A DNA stretch of 55,807 nt from Alphaproteobacteria bacterium (GTDB taxonomy: Bacteria; Pseudomonadota; Alphaproteobacteria; SHVZ01). Position numbers and translations under genes: made by a program. The notes under the pieces are model-generated. The model was not told where the DNA came from. It saw nothing but the letters and a program-made list of their open reading frames with translations, and ran no database searches. Where the stretch lies: contig VGEH01000009.1 in NCBI GenBank assembly GCA_016869375.1, positions 1-55,807 on the forward strand, given 5' to 3'. Shown piece by piece: positions 1-8,553 of the stretch; position 1 is the first letter of the stretch, and every line of letters begins with the position of its first letter.

Positions 1-176
1 GCGCTATATCGCAGGATCGGCGTGGTCAGCCAGGTGCTACATGAACATGCGGCCACTCTATCAGCCGCAGGTCCCACAATCCGGAGCCGCCGCCTGATCA
101 AATGTGCGAAAGATTCTGGACAGGACCCTCGGAGCTCATTCCGGCAGGATGGCATGCCCGGCATCACGTCGCCAGC

Positions 177-1115
177 TCAGGGCGTGAACACCTCGTTCAG
201 CGCCGAGTTGGAGCCGCCGGGCGTCGGCTCGCCCCCGATCGCATAGAACTTCCCGCCGACCACCGCGGCGCCGAGCCCGTGGCGCGCCGTCGGCGTCGGC
301 GTCAGCGTCGCCCACGTATCGGTCTTCGGGTCGTAGGCCTCGGTCTGGTTGAAGGTGCCGGAGCGGGACTCGCCGCCGACGATGAGGATGCGGCCGTTCA
401 GTGCCGCGCCGGCGATGCCGGAGCGGATCGTCGGCAGCGGCGCCTTTTTCTCCCAGCGATCGGCCGCCGGGTCATAGGCCTCAACGTCGCCGATGTTCTG
501 GCCGAAATTGCCGTCGATGCGTCCGCCGATCGCATAGAGGCGCCCATCGAGCGCGACCACGGCGTGATGGTCGCGGGCCGTCGGCACCGGCGCGAGCTTC
601 GTCCAGGTATTCGTCGCCGGATCATAGGCCTCATGCGCCGGCGCGTTCTTGAAGCCCGGCCCGATGCCGACGCCCGAGACCGCATGGATCTTTCCGTTCA
701 GCACCGCCGCCGCCAGCGCACCCCGTGCCGTCGGCATCGGCGCCAGCGCCCGCCAGCGATCGGTGGCCGGATCGTATTCGAGAAGATCGGCGACCGGCGT
801 CCAGCCATCGACATAGCCGCCGAGCAGATAGAGCTTGCCGTTCAGCCCCACCGCTGCCGGATGATGCACGCCCTTCGGGATCGCCGCCCCGCGCGTCCAT
901 CTGTCGGCTGCCGGATCGTAGATCTCGATCTCATGCACATGCGTGATCCCGCCGACCGCATAGATCTTGCCGCCGAGCTCGGCGACCGCGATCTCGGCGC
1001 GAGGCGCCGGCATCGGTGCGGCCGCCTTCCAGGAGCCGGAGTCGGCGATCCCGCAATCGGCGTAGAGTACGAAGAGTGCAAGAGCGAGCGTCGCGGTAAG
1101 TTGTTGTTTCTTCAT
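177..1115 (-). CDS. Secreted Kelch-repeat beta-propeller protein
   Basis: The 312-residue product begins with a signal peptide (MKKQQL followed by a hydrophobic stretch, probable cleavage near residue 25). The rest is about six Kelch blades, each with a Gly-Gly turn such as YAVGG, YLLGG, YAIGG and LIVGG, followed by a Tyr-Asp-Pro and a Trp about 6 residues later. This pattern is diagnostic of Kelch propellers and fits one six-bladed domain filling the mature protein. The ATG at 1115 was chosen because it opens the signal peptide; the frame stays open further upstream but encodes nothing signal-like. The protein probably acts in the periplasm or outside the cell. Its ligand is unknown; some bacterial Kelch proteins bind or modify sugars, but nothing here shows that. 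The gene diverges from the ATPase gene at 1234. Confidence 0.85.
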   Translation of the reverse strand: MKKQQLTATLALALFVLYADCGIADSGSWKAAAPMPAPRAEIAVAELGGKIYAVGGITHVHEIEIYDPAADRWTRGAAIPKGVHHPAAVGLNGKLYLLGGYVDGWTPVADLLEYDPATDRWRALAPMPTARGALAAAVLNGKIHAVSGVGIGPGFKNAPAHEAYDPATNTWTKLAPVPTARDHHAVVALDGRLYAIGGRIDGNFGQNIGDVEAYDPAADRWEKKAPLPTIRSGIAGAALNGRILIVGGESRSGTFNQTEAYDPKTDTWATLTPTPTARHGLGAAVVGGKFYAIGGEPTPGGSNSALNEVFTP

Positions 1116-1233
1116 GAGAAATCCTGAAGGCCAATAAGCGTCGGAAGCGTCGCGTTCGTACCCTATTCTCATTCTTGTCCGCATCGGCGAGAAAGTGACT
1201 GCAATTCCTCGCGAGAGCGTCTGGAGCATGAGG

Positions 1234-2820
1234 ATGCCACCTACGATCCATGAGTGCCTGATCGCCATCGAGAAGCGTGCGGAGCGAGCAGGGGATGACA
1301 AGCTAACCGAGACATTCGTCGACGCGGCACCGTTGCTGGCTTCCGTTGCGACGCGTGATCATCAGGTGCTGTTCGGCCGTCGTGGCACAGGAAAGACCCA
1401 CCTCCTGAAGTACCTGCACGACTCGCAGCGAGCGGACAGCGACATCTCCCTGTATCTCGATCTTCGGTCTGTTGGCTCGAATAGCTCGGTCTACAACGAT
1501 CGGCAAAAGACTCACGCTCAGCGCGCAACTCCGCTGTTGCTGGACGTCTTGCAGGCGCTGCATGAAGCTCTTCTTAAAGTGGCGGTCGAGCTCTCGGAGG
1601 AATATGACCTGTCGAGGGTAGGACCAAAGCTAGATGACCTTGCCGCATCTATATCGACCGTAGAGGTCGTGGGCCCGGTGGAGCAGACCACTGAAAGCTC
1701 ATCTACTGGTACCCGACAGTTCGGCGCCGAGCTTGTTCTCTCTGCCGAAGCCGCTCCGAAGGCGAGCGGCAAGATCTCGGGCAGCAGCCAAGCTTCGGCA
1801 TCAGCGCGTCTAGCAACGAAGCGCAGCGGTACTGAAACCTATTACGTCAAGTTCGGAACCGTTCAGAACGATCTCAAGACGGTCATCGAACTGCTCGGCG
1901 GGCGCCGCGTCTGGCTGCTCCTCGACGAGTGGAGCGAAATCCCTTTGGACATTCAGCCATATCTCGCTGATCTCTTGCGGCGCTGCGTCCTTCCTATCTC
2001 GAGCGTCACGGTGAAGATCGCTGCCATCGAACATCGATCCAACATGAGTGTGCGTGGAGAGGGGGAGTACGTCGGGATCGAACTTGGTGCGGATGCTGGC
2101 GGGGATGTGAACCTCGACGACTTCATGGTCTTCGAAAATGAGCCTCGCCGTGCGATGCGCTTTTTTGCCGATCTCCTGTACAAGCACTATCGCGCTAGCG
2201 ACGGCCTAGCTCCTCAAGACGGACCGCAAACACCGGATGAGTTCATCGCGCAGACATTCACTCAGATCACCGCATTTGAGGAGTTCGTACGTGCGGTCGA
2301 AGGGGTTCCGCGCGACGCTGTCTACCTGGCATCGACCGTCGCTCGGCGTGCCTACGGCCGTACAATCGGCGTCCAGGATGTCCGAGCGGCGGCTCGCGAC
2401 TGGTATCAAAGAGATAAAGCGACTGTCTTGAAGTCGTCGCCCGCTACGGGCGACCTGCTCCACTGGATCGTTGAGGAGGTTATTGCCCACCGACGTGCTC
2501 GGGCTTTCCTCTTGATCTCGCACCGAAGGCATCCGCTCGTGGATACTCTCTTTGACGCGCGTCTGGTGCACGTCCTGAAGAAGAGCATCTCTTCCCATGA
2601 TACCCCTGGCGTGAGGTACGACGTCTATAAGTTGGACTACGGGTGCTATGTAGACCTCATCACCGGCAGCAAGGGGCCAGTGGGGCTCCTTCCGTCGGAC
2701 GGCGATGATGGTGTTGAGTTCGTGGACGTGCCGCCGGACGACTACCGATCCATTCGGCGCGCCATTCTCGACCTTGAGAAGTTTGAGGCGAAGCTGCCAG
2801 CGGCGGCCAATACTCAGTAG
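1234..2820 (+). CDS. AAA/ORC-CDC6-like P-loop ATPase, stand-alone
   Basis: The product is a P-loop ATPase of about 528 residues. A Walker A motif (GRRGTGKTH) lies near residue 50 and a Walker B (WLLLDEW) about 190 residues later. Between them is a Ser/Ala/Thr-rich, probably flexible stretch. The C-terminal third (segment HRRHPLVDTLFDARLVHVLK, then a GVRYDVYKLDYGCYVDL-type stretch) looks like the winged-helix end of the ORC/CDC6-like bacterial ATPases; I recall this family from its general form, so the subfamily is inferred. The ATG at 1234 has GGAG 7 bases upstream; GTG 1195 and ATG 1228 are alternatives. Codon use is visibly less GC-biased than in neighbouring genes (many third-position A/T), suggesting acquisition by transfer. 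No partner gene (nuclease, protease or methylase) is adjacent, so its role is unknown. Confidence 0.75.
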   Translation: MPPTIHECLIAIEKRAERAGDDKLTETFVDAAPLLASVATRDHQVLFGRRGTGKTHLLKYLHDSQRADSDISLYLDLRSVGSNSSVYNDRQKTHAQRATPLLLDVLQALHEALLKVAVELSEEYDLSRVGPKLDDLAASISTVEVVGPVEQTTESSSTGTRQFGAELVLSAEAAPKASGKISGSSQASASARLATKRSGTETYYVKFGTVQNDLKTVIELLGGRRVWLLLDEWSEIPLDIQPYLADLLRRCVLPISSVTVKIAAIEHRSNMSVRGEGEYVGIELGADAGGDVNLDDFMVFENEPRRAMRFFADLLYKHYRASDGLAPQDGPQTPDEFIAQTFTQITAFEEFVRAVEGVPRDAVYLASTVARRAYGRTIGVQDVRAAARDWYQRDKATVLKSSPATGDLLHWIVEEVIAHRRARAFLLISHRRHPLVDTLFDARLVHVLKKSISSHDTPGVRYDVYKLDYGCYVDLITGSKGPVGLLPSDGDDGVEFVDVPPDDYRSIRRAILDLEKFEAKLPAAANTQ

Positions 2821-2861
2821 CGCTCATTACTCGTGACATCGCTCTGACGAGGATTGCCCGA

Positions 2862-4196
2862 ATGACCCGCGTCTTCAATCGTATGACCGCGACGCTGCCG
2901 CCGATCGCCGTGCGCGCGGAGGGCATCAGCATCTGGGACTCGACCGGCAAGGCCTATATGGATGCCTGCGGCGGGGCGGCGGTGTCGTGCCTGGGGCATT
3001 CGCATCCGAAGGTCGTCGAGGCGATGGACCGGCAGGTGCGCAAGCTCGACTACGTGCATCCGGGCTTCTTCTCGGGAGAGCCGGCGGAGCATCTGGCGGA
3101 TCTGCTGATGGAGGACGCGCCGAAAGGCATGACGCATGCCTATTTCGTCTCGGGCGGCTCCGAGGCGATGGAGGCGGCGCTCAAGATGACGCGCCAGTAT
3201 TTCCTCGAGATCGGCCAGGCCAAGCGCACGCGCTTCATCTCGCGCCGGCAGAGCTATCACGGCAACACGCTGGGCGCGCTCGCCGTCGGCGGCAACCTGG
3301 CGCGGCGCGAGCCCTATGCGCCGATGCTGATGGATGTGTCGCTGATCGCGCCTTGCTTCGCCTACCGCTTCAAGCGCGACGACGAGACCGAGGAGCAGTA
3401 CGGCCTCCGCGTCGCCGATGAGCTCGAGGCCGAAATTCTGCGCCTCGGGCCTGAGACCGTCGCCGGCTTCACCGCCGAGACCGTGGTGGGCGCGACGACC
3501 GGCTGCGTGCCGCCGGTGAAGGGCTATTTCAAGCGCATCCGCGAGATCTGCGACAGATACGGCGTGCTCATGATCCTGGACGAGGTCATGTCCGGCATGG
3601 GCCGCACCGGCACCATGCACGCGATCGAGCAGGAAGGCGTCGCCCCCGACCTCATGACCATCGCCAAGGGACTCGGCGGCGGCCTTCAGGCGATCGGCGC
3701 GGTGCTGGTCGCTCAGAAGGTGCACGACCCGATCACCAAGGGCAGCGGGTTGTTCATGCACGGCCATACCTACATGGCGCATCCGGTCGCCTGCGCCGCC
3801 GGCCTCGCCGTGGTGAAGACGATCAAGGAGGAGGGGCTGGTCGAGCGCGTGCGCGTGCAGGGCGCCAAGCTCCGCCGCCGCATGGAAGCGCGCTTCGGCA
3901 ACCACGCTCATGTCGGCGATGTGCGCGGCCGCGGACTGTTCCAGGCGATCGAGATCGTCGAGGACCGCTCGACCAAGGAAGCCTTCGATCCGAAGCTCGC
4001 CATGCATGAGCGCATCAAGCAGGAATGCATGGCACGCGGCCTGCTCGCCTACCCGATGCCGGGCACGATCGACGGCAGGCGCGGCAACCACATGATCCTG
4101 GCCCCGCCCTACATCGTCACCGACGAGCAGATCGACACCATCGTCGAGCGCCTCGGCGACTCGGTGGACGCGGCGCTGGCGGGGGTGGACCGCTAG
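2862..4196 (+). CDS. Class III PLP-dependent aminotransferase
   Basis: This 444-residue protein has the full length and motifs of the aspartate-aminotransferase-fold class III family (omega-amino acid, diamine or amine-pyruvate transaminases). The phosphate-binding segment SGGSEAMEAALK is at about 97-108, the cofactor Asp lies in LDEVMSG (D240), and the PLP lysine is in TIAKGLGGG (K269). The family moves an amino group between an amine or omega-amino acid and a 2-oxo acid in the cytosol. The substrate cannot be read from the sequence. The gene ends 4 bases inside the convergent dioxygenase gene. Confidence 0.9.
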   Translation: MTRVFNRMTATLPPIAVRAEGISIWDSTGKAYMDACGGAAVSCLGHSHPKVVEAMDRQVRKLDYVHPGFFSGEPAEHLADLLMEDAPKGMTHAYFVSGGSEAMEAALKMTRQYFLEIGQAKRTRFISRRQSYHGNTLGALAVGGNLARREPYAPMLMDVSLIAPCFAYRFKRDDETEEQYGLRVADELEAEILRLGPETVAGFTAETVVGATTGCVPPVKGYFKRIREICDRYGVLMILDEVMSGMGRTGTMHAIEQEGVAPDLMTIAKGLGGGLQAIGAVLVAQKVHDPITKGSGLFMHGHTYMAHPVACAAGLAVVKTIKEEGLVERVRVQGAKLRRRMEARFGNHAHVGDVRGRGLFQAIEIVEDRSTKEAFDPKLAMHERIKQECMARGLLAYPMPGTIDGRRGNHMILAPPYIVTDEQIDTIVERLGDSVDAALAGVDR

Positions 4197-5047
4197 CCCG
4201 AGAATGACTTACCGACGACCTTGGTGAGCTCGGCGGGGGCCACGGGCTTCTTCAGGAACACCTGATCCAGCGACGGATCGGCGAAGCGCGTTCCGGCCGC
4301 TTTGATGGCGGAGTCCGGCACCTTCTTGAGCGGCGTGTAGAACGGGTGATGATGCTGCCGGTACGGATTGTTCCTGGCCGCGTTGTAGCAGCAGATCATT
4401 GTCCAGCGCCGGTTCGGCGAACGGTTCTGGTCGGAGCGGTGCAGCGTGTTGCAGTGGAAGAAGAGCGCGTCACCGGGGTCCATCTCGGCGTAGACGAGCT
4501 CGAGATGCTTCCTCGCTTCCTCGACGCGGTTGAGGTCGGCACCCACTTGCTGGCCCTCGAGCAGACCATGCTCGATGCGCCCCATCAGATGCGAGCCCTT
4601 CAGCACCTGCAGGCACCCATTGCCGCGGTCGCTGCGGTCGAGCGCGATCATCACCGAGGCCATCAGCGGGAAGAGACAGCCATTGTGGTACCAGTAGCCA
4701 TAATCCTGGTGCCACTCCCAGGCGCCGCCTTCACGGGGCTCCTTCGCCGTCAGCTTCGAGTGATAGTGGTAGACCTCGCCGCCGAGCAGATCCTCCATTG
4801 TGTCGACGATCTTCTCCGAGCGTGCCGCGAGCCCGTAGACCCCGTCCCCCGGCTGGTTCCAGGTCACCATGCGGGTGACCGCGCCTTCGGCATCGGCCCG
4901 GTTGTAGAAGTTGGCGCGGACCGTCGGATCGGTCTCCATCGCGGTTCTCAGGAGCACCGTTTCCTCGGCGTCGAAGAGGCCGCGTGCGAGGAAATAGCCG
5001 TCGCGCTCGAATTGCTGGCGTTCGTTTCGCGTGAGCACGGTCGGCAT
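4193..5047 (-). CDS. Phytanoyl-CoA dioxygenase (PhyH) family oxygenase
   Basis: The 284-residue product is an Fe(II)/2-oxoglutarate-type oxygenase of the PhyH family. The iron-binding HxD pair is in WEWHQDYG (H113, D115) and the distal His in TLHRSDQN (H203). An Arg about ten residues further (SPNRRW) is placed to bind 2-oxoglutarate. The family includes phytanoyl-CoA and ectoine hydroxylases and many enzymes of unknown substrate. The HQDYGYWYHNG segment resembles ectoine-hydroxylase-like members, but no ectoine genes are nearby. It is convergent with the aminotransferase and diverges from the M81 peptidase gene. Confidence 0.87.
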   Translation of the reverse strand: MPTVLTRNERQQFERDGYFLARGLFDAEETVLLRTAMETDPTVRANFYNRADAEGAVTRMVTWNQPGDGVYGLAARSEKIVDTMEDLLGGEVYHYHSKLTAKEPREGGAWEWHQDYGYWYHNGCLFPLMASVMIALDRSDRGNGCLQVLKGSHLMGRIEHGLLEGQQVGADLNRVEEARKHLELVYAEMDPGDALFFHCNTLHRSDQNRSPNRRWTMICCYNAARNNPYRQHHHPFYTPLKKVPDSAIKAAGTRFADPSLDQVFLKKPVAPAELTKVVGKSFSG

Positions 5048-5109
5048 GGGCCTCTCCCTCGTCAGGGCGGAGAGTATAGTCGAGGCCGTCTCGGGACATG
5101 GAGGAGAAC

Positions 5110-6645
5110 ATGGCGCCGCCGCGCATCGCCTTGCTCGGATATATCCTGGAAACCAACGGGTTTGCGCCTTTCGCGACCGAGGCCGATTTCCGCCGCACCT
5201 GGATGGACGGGCAGAAGATGCTCGACGACGCCGCGGCCAAGGCGCCGCGCGAGCCGGGCGGCTTCGTCGGATTCATCTCTGGCATGAACGAGAGCGGCGC
5301 CTGGGAACCCGTGCCGCTGCTCTACACCTCGGCCGGCGCGTCGGGCCCGATGGACCAGGTCTTTCTCGACAAGTTCCTCACCATCGTCGAGGAGCGGCTG
5401 AAGGCGGCGATGCCCTTCGACGGCATCTACATCCAGGATCACGGCGCCGCCGGTGCCACCAAGGACATCGATCCCGACGGCACGCTGTTCCGCCTCGTGC
5501 GCAAGATCGCGGGACCGAAGATCCCAATCGTCGCCACGCTCGATCTCCACGCCAATGTCTCGACCGAGATGGTGAAGCAGACCGATGTGCTGATCGCCTA
5601 TCTCACCAATCCGCATATCGACATGGTGGCGCGCGGGCGGGAAGCGGCGGGGGCAATGCGCGAGCTGCTCGCCGGCGTGAAGACGGCGAAGGCCTTCATC
5701 CCCGTGCCGATCCTGCCGCCGCAGGTGGCGCTGCTCACCGATCGCGGTCCCTATGGCGAGGCGATCGACAAGGGGCAGAAGGCAGCGAAGGGCTCGATCC
5801 TCAACGTCTCGGTGCTCGGCAATTGCAGCTTCGCCGACTCGCCCAAGACCGGCATGAGCGTGATCGTCACCGCGCGCGAGAACCAGGCCGCTGCCGATGC
5901 GCTCGCGAAGGAGCTGGCGCAGTATCTCTGGGACCAGCGTCATCGCCTGGTGCCGAAGGTCATGGAGGTCGACGAGGCCGTTCGCCGCCTCAAGGCGGTC
6001 TGCGCCGATCCGTCCAAGAAGCCGCTGCTCTTCGCCGACTGCGCCGACAATCCCGGCGGCGGCGGGCGCGGCAACACGATCCATGTGCTGAAGGCCTTCC
6101 TCGACGCCGGCATCGACCGCACCGCCTTCGGCATCTTCAACGACCCGCTTCTCGCGGCTGAGGCGCATCGGCTCGGCGTCGGCGCCCGCTTCACCGCGCA
6201 GCTCAACCGCGACGAGACCAACACGCTCTCCGGCAAGCTCACGGCGCCTGCGCAGGTCATGGCGTTGAGCGATGGCGAGTTCATCGGCCGCCGCGGCACC
6301 ATGGGCGGGCGCAAGGGCAGCCTTGGCCCCTCGGCCTGGCTTAGGCTCGACGGGCGCATCGATGTCGTCTTCATCACCAACCGCCAGCAATGCCTGGACA
6401 CCGAGATGATCGAGCATCTCGGCATCAAGGTGCGCGAGATGCGCGGCGTCGTGGTCAAGTCGCGCGGCCATTTCCGTGCCGGCTTCAACGACATCTTCGC
6501 CGATGAACAGATCCTCGAGGTCGATGCTCCTGGCCTCACCACCCCGGTGCTTCAGCGCCTGCCCTGGACCAATCTGCGCCGGCCGATCTGGCCGCTCGAC
6601 GTGGACATGTCGTGGCAAGTGCCAGCGGACGTTGCAGTGCGGTAG
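5110..6645 (+). CDS. M81 family (MlrC-like) metallopeptidase
   Basis: The 511-residue protein matches the length and pattern of the M81/MlrC family, named for microcystinase C, which opens short peptides in microcystin and nodularin breakdown. Probable metal-site segments are YIQDHGAAGA (about 108-117) and TLDLHANVS (about 143-151). A C-terminal MlrC domain carries NPGGGGRGNT. The ATG at 5110 is preferred over the in-frame ATG at 5098 because a GGAGGAG ribosome site sits just between them. In most bacteria these genes have nothing to do with microcystin and the true substrate is unknown; the neighbouring aminotransferase and amidase suggest general catabolism of amide-bonded compounds. Confidence 0.88.
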   Translation: MAPPRIALLGYILETNGFAPFATEADFRRTWMDGQKMLDDAAAKAPREPGGFVGFISGMNESGAWEPVPLLYTSAGASGPMDQVFLDKFLTIVEERLKAAMPFDGIYIQDHGAAGATKDIDPDGTLFRLVRKIAGPKIPIVATLDLHANVSTEMVKQTDVLIAYLTNPHIDMVARGREAAGAMRELLAGVKTAKAFIPVPILPPQVALLTDRGPYGEAIDKGQKAAKGSILNVSVLGNCSFADSPKTGMSVIVTARENQAAADALAKELAQYLWDQRHRLVPKVMEVDEAVRRLKAVCADPSKKPLLFADCADNPGGGGRGNTIHVLKAFLDAGIDRTAFGIFNDPLLAAEAHRLGVGARFTAQLNRDETNTLSGKLTAPAQVMALSDGEFIGRRGTMGGRKGSLGPSAWLRLDGRIDVVFITNRQQCLDTEMIEHLGIKVREMRGVVVKSRGHFRAGFNDIFADEQILEVDAPGLTTPVLQRLPWTNLRRPIWPLDVDMSWQVPADVAVR

Positions 6646-6683
6646 ACGGTGACCGCGAAACGGGGGCGGGCAATAATGCCAGG

Positions 6684-6905
6684 ATGATCAAGGAGTTTTG
6701 GCGAGGACTTTCGCCCCACGCCCGTCAGATAGCGGTCGTTGCCGCGGGTGGCTTCGTCATCGGTGCCATTTTCGGCGACCTGATCTTCTTCGTCGTCGAG
6801 CTAGCCGTCGGCGATCCCCTGGACGAACTCGTGTTCGGCATCGCTGGTGCTGTGCTGGCGACTGTCATCTACGAGACGCTTACCCTCTTTCAGCGCAAAT
6901 CGTAG
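6684..6905 (+). CDS. Small two-helix membrane protein, unknown function
   Basis: The 73-residue product has a short polar N-terminus and two hydrophobic helices (about residues 15-40 and 46-66) separated by a Gly-Asp-Pro-Leu-Asp turn, ending in a positively charged tail (QRKS). It lies 38 bases after the M81 gene and 18 bases before the AtzG-like gene, on the same strand, so it may share their transcript. The ATG at 6684 has only a weak ribosome site. I do not recognise the family. Confidence 0.55.
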   Translation: MIKEFWRGLSPHARQIAVVAAGGFVIGAIFGDLIFFVVELAVGDPLDELVFGIAGAVLATVIYETLTLFQRKS

Positions 6906-6923
6906 GGCAGGGAGGCCGGACCA

Positions 6924-7118
6924 GTGAACGAGCCGGAACCGATGGATCGCGCCGAGGTCGAGGCATGCCTCAAGCGGGCCGGGCTTTCGCTCTCGCCGGC
7001 CGAGGTGGACGGGATCCATCAGGTCTCCGGCCATATCCGCGCCGCGCTTCGCCGCATCGGCACGGCCCGCGAGATGGGGACGGAGCCGGCGATGATGTTC
7101 CGGAGCCCCGAGTCGTGA
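6924..7118 (+). CDS. AtzG/GatC-like small amidase partner
   Basis: The 64-residue protein (MNEPEPMDRAEVEAC start) has the size and helical pattern of AtzG-like proteins (DUF4089), which resemble GatC of the amidotransferase complex. In the characterised AtzE system the AtzG partner binds and stabilises the amidase. Supporting this here, the stop codon overlaps the GTG start of the amidase at 7115, so the two are translationally coupled. Assignment rests on size, helix pattern and gene pairing rather than on strong motifs. Confidence 0.7.
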   Translation: MNEPEPMDRAEVEACLKRAGLSLSPAEVDGIHQVSGHIRAALRRIGTAREMGTEPAMMFRSPES

Positions 7119-8518
7119 TCGCGGCGCCGGCGCAGCTCCCCACCATCGCCGGGGCCGCCCGCCTGATCGAGACCAGGGCGATGTCGCCGATCGAGCTCAC
7201 GCAGCTTTGCCTCGCCCGCATCCATGCCTATGACGGCAAGCTCAACAGCTTCGTCACGGTGACAGAGGAGCACGCGCTTGCCGAGGCGAGGCGCGCCGAG
7301 GCCGAGATCGCCGCAGGCCGCCGGAAGGGGCCGCTGCACGGTATCCCGGTCGGGCTCAAGGACATCTATTCGACCAAGGGCATCCGCACGACCGCGCATT
7401 CGAAGATCCTCGCCGACAATTTGCCGGCGGAGGATTCGACCGTCTGGGCGAAGATGTCCGCTTCCGGCGCCATCCTCGTCGGCAAGCTCTCCACCCATGA
7501 GTTCGCCATCGGCGGGCCATCCTTCGATCTGCCCTGGCCGCCGGCGCGCAACCCGTGGAACACGGCGCATTTCACCGGCGGGTCCTCCAGCGGCAGCGGT
7601 GCGGCGGTCGCCGCCGGCCTCGTGCTCGGCGCCACCGGTTCCGATACCGGCGGTTCGATCCGCCATCCCTCGGCGCTCTGCGGCATTGCCGGCGTGAAAC
7701 CGACCTACGGCCTCTTGAGCCGCCACGGCATCTATCCGCTCGCCTTCTCGCTCGACCATGCCGGGCCGATGGCCTGGACGGTCGAGGATTGCGCGATCCT
7801 GCTGCAGGGGATGGTCGGCCACGACCCCAAGGACCCGGCCAGCGTGGTGGTGCGGGTTCCGGATTACCGCGCCCGGCTTCGCCAGGACCTCAAAGGCGTG
7901 CGTATCGGCGTCATCCGGCATTTCCACGAGGCCGACATGCCGGGCGATCCAGAGATGGCCCGCTCGGTCGAGGCGGCTGCGGCGACCATGCGCGAGCTGG
8001 GCGCGGAGATTCGCGACGTGCGCCTGCCGCACCTCGCCGACTTCAACGCCTGCGGCCTCGTGATCATGCTGAGCGAGGCGTTCTCCATCCATGCCGAGAC
8101 CTTCCGCACGCGCTTCCACGACTATGGCGAGTTCTTCCGCGAGCGTATCGCCCTGGCCACGCTCATCTCCGGACCCGACTACGTCCAGGCGATGCGCATG
8201 CGCCGCGAGCTGACGGCGAAGACGCTGGAGGCGATTAAGGACGTCGACGTCATGATCGCGGCGGCGATGCCCGGGCCGGCGCCCAAGATCGAGGCGGTCG
8301 AAAAGTTCGGCACCTTCAAGCGCCAGACCTACGCGCTCCCGTTCAACATCACCGGGCAGCCGGTGGCCACCGTCTGCTGCGGCTTCTCCGGCTCGGGCCT
8401 GCCCTTCGGGCTCCAGGTGATCGCCAGGGCTTTTGACGACGCCACGGCGCTCGCTGTCGCCCATGCCTATGAACGGGCCGCGCCGTGGCGGGAACGGCGA
8501 CCGACGCTGGCGAGTTGA
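7115..8518 (+). CDS. Amidase signature enzyme (AtzE/GatA-like)
   Basis: The 467-residue enzyme has the complete amidase-signature triad: Lys in GIPVGLKDIY (K82), the cis-Ser in TGGSSSGSGAA (about S157-S158) and the nucleophile Ser in SDTGGSIRHPS (S181). It hydrolyses a carboxamide to acid and ammonia in the cytosol. The GTG start at 7115 overlaps the stop of the AtzG-like gene, matching the AtzG-AtzE arrangement in which the small partner is needed for amidase stability. AtzE itself removes an amino group from 1-carboxybiuret in cyanuric acid breakdown, but no atzD or atzH is visible here, so the substrate is open. It is not the tRNA-dependent GatA, as no gatB is adjacent. Confidence 0.88.
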   Translation: MIAAPAQLPTIAGAARLIETRAMSPIELTQLCLARIHAYDGKLNSFVTVTEEHALAEARRAEAEIAAGRRKGPLHGIPVGLKDIYSTKGIRTTAHSKILADNLPAEDSTVWAKMSASGAILVGKLSTHEFAIGGPSFDLPWPPARNPWNTAHFTGGSSSGSGAAVAAGLVLGATGSDTGGSIRHPSALCGIAGVKPTYGLLSRHGIYPLAFSLDHAGPMAWTVEDCAILLQGMVGHDPKDPASVVVRVPDYRARLRQDLKGVRIGVIRHFHEADMPGDPEMARSVEAAAATMRELGAEIRDVRLPHLADFNACGLVIMLSEAFSIHAETFRTRFHDYGEFFRERIALATLISGPDYVQAMRMRRELTAKTLEAIKDVDVMIAAAMPGPAPKIEAVEKFGTFKRQTYALPFNITGQPVATVCCGFSGSGLPFGLQVIARAFDDATALAVAHAYERAAPWRERRPTLAS

Positions 8519-8553
8519 TCGGCGGGCGGCCATAATCGCTCTCGGGAGGGGAT

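Noticed and set aside
2-97. Frame open from the left edge ending at TGA 95-97 that could be the end of a forward gene
   Set aside because: Only 31 codons are visible and no family could be recognised. The rest of bases 1-176 shows nothing I can support.
1195-1233. GTG 1195 and ATG 1228 as starts of the ATPase
   Set aside because: ATG 1234 has the best-spaced GGAG site; the extra N-terminal residues have no conserved look. The call is not certain.
2814-4091. Long antisense open frame opposite the aminotransferase
   Set aside because: Its translation is His/Arg/Ala-rich with no motif and mirrors the third-position GC bias of the real gene on the other strand. Similar long shadows lie opposite the M81, amidase, helicase, ligA and ftsZ genes.
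7115-8518. Reading the amidase as GatA of the tRNA-dependent amidotransferase
   Set aside because: No gatB is adjacent, and the small partner resembles AtzG more than GatC.
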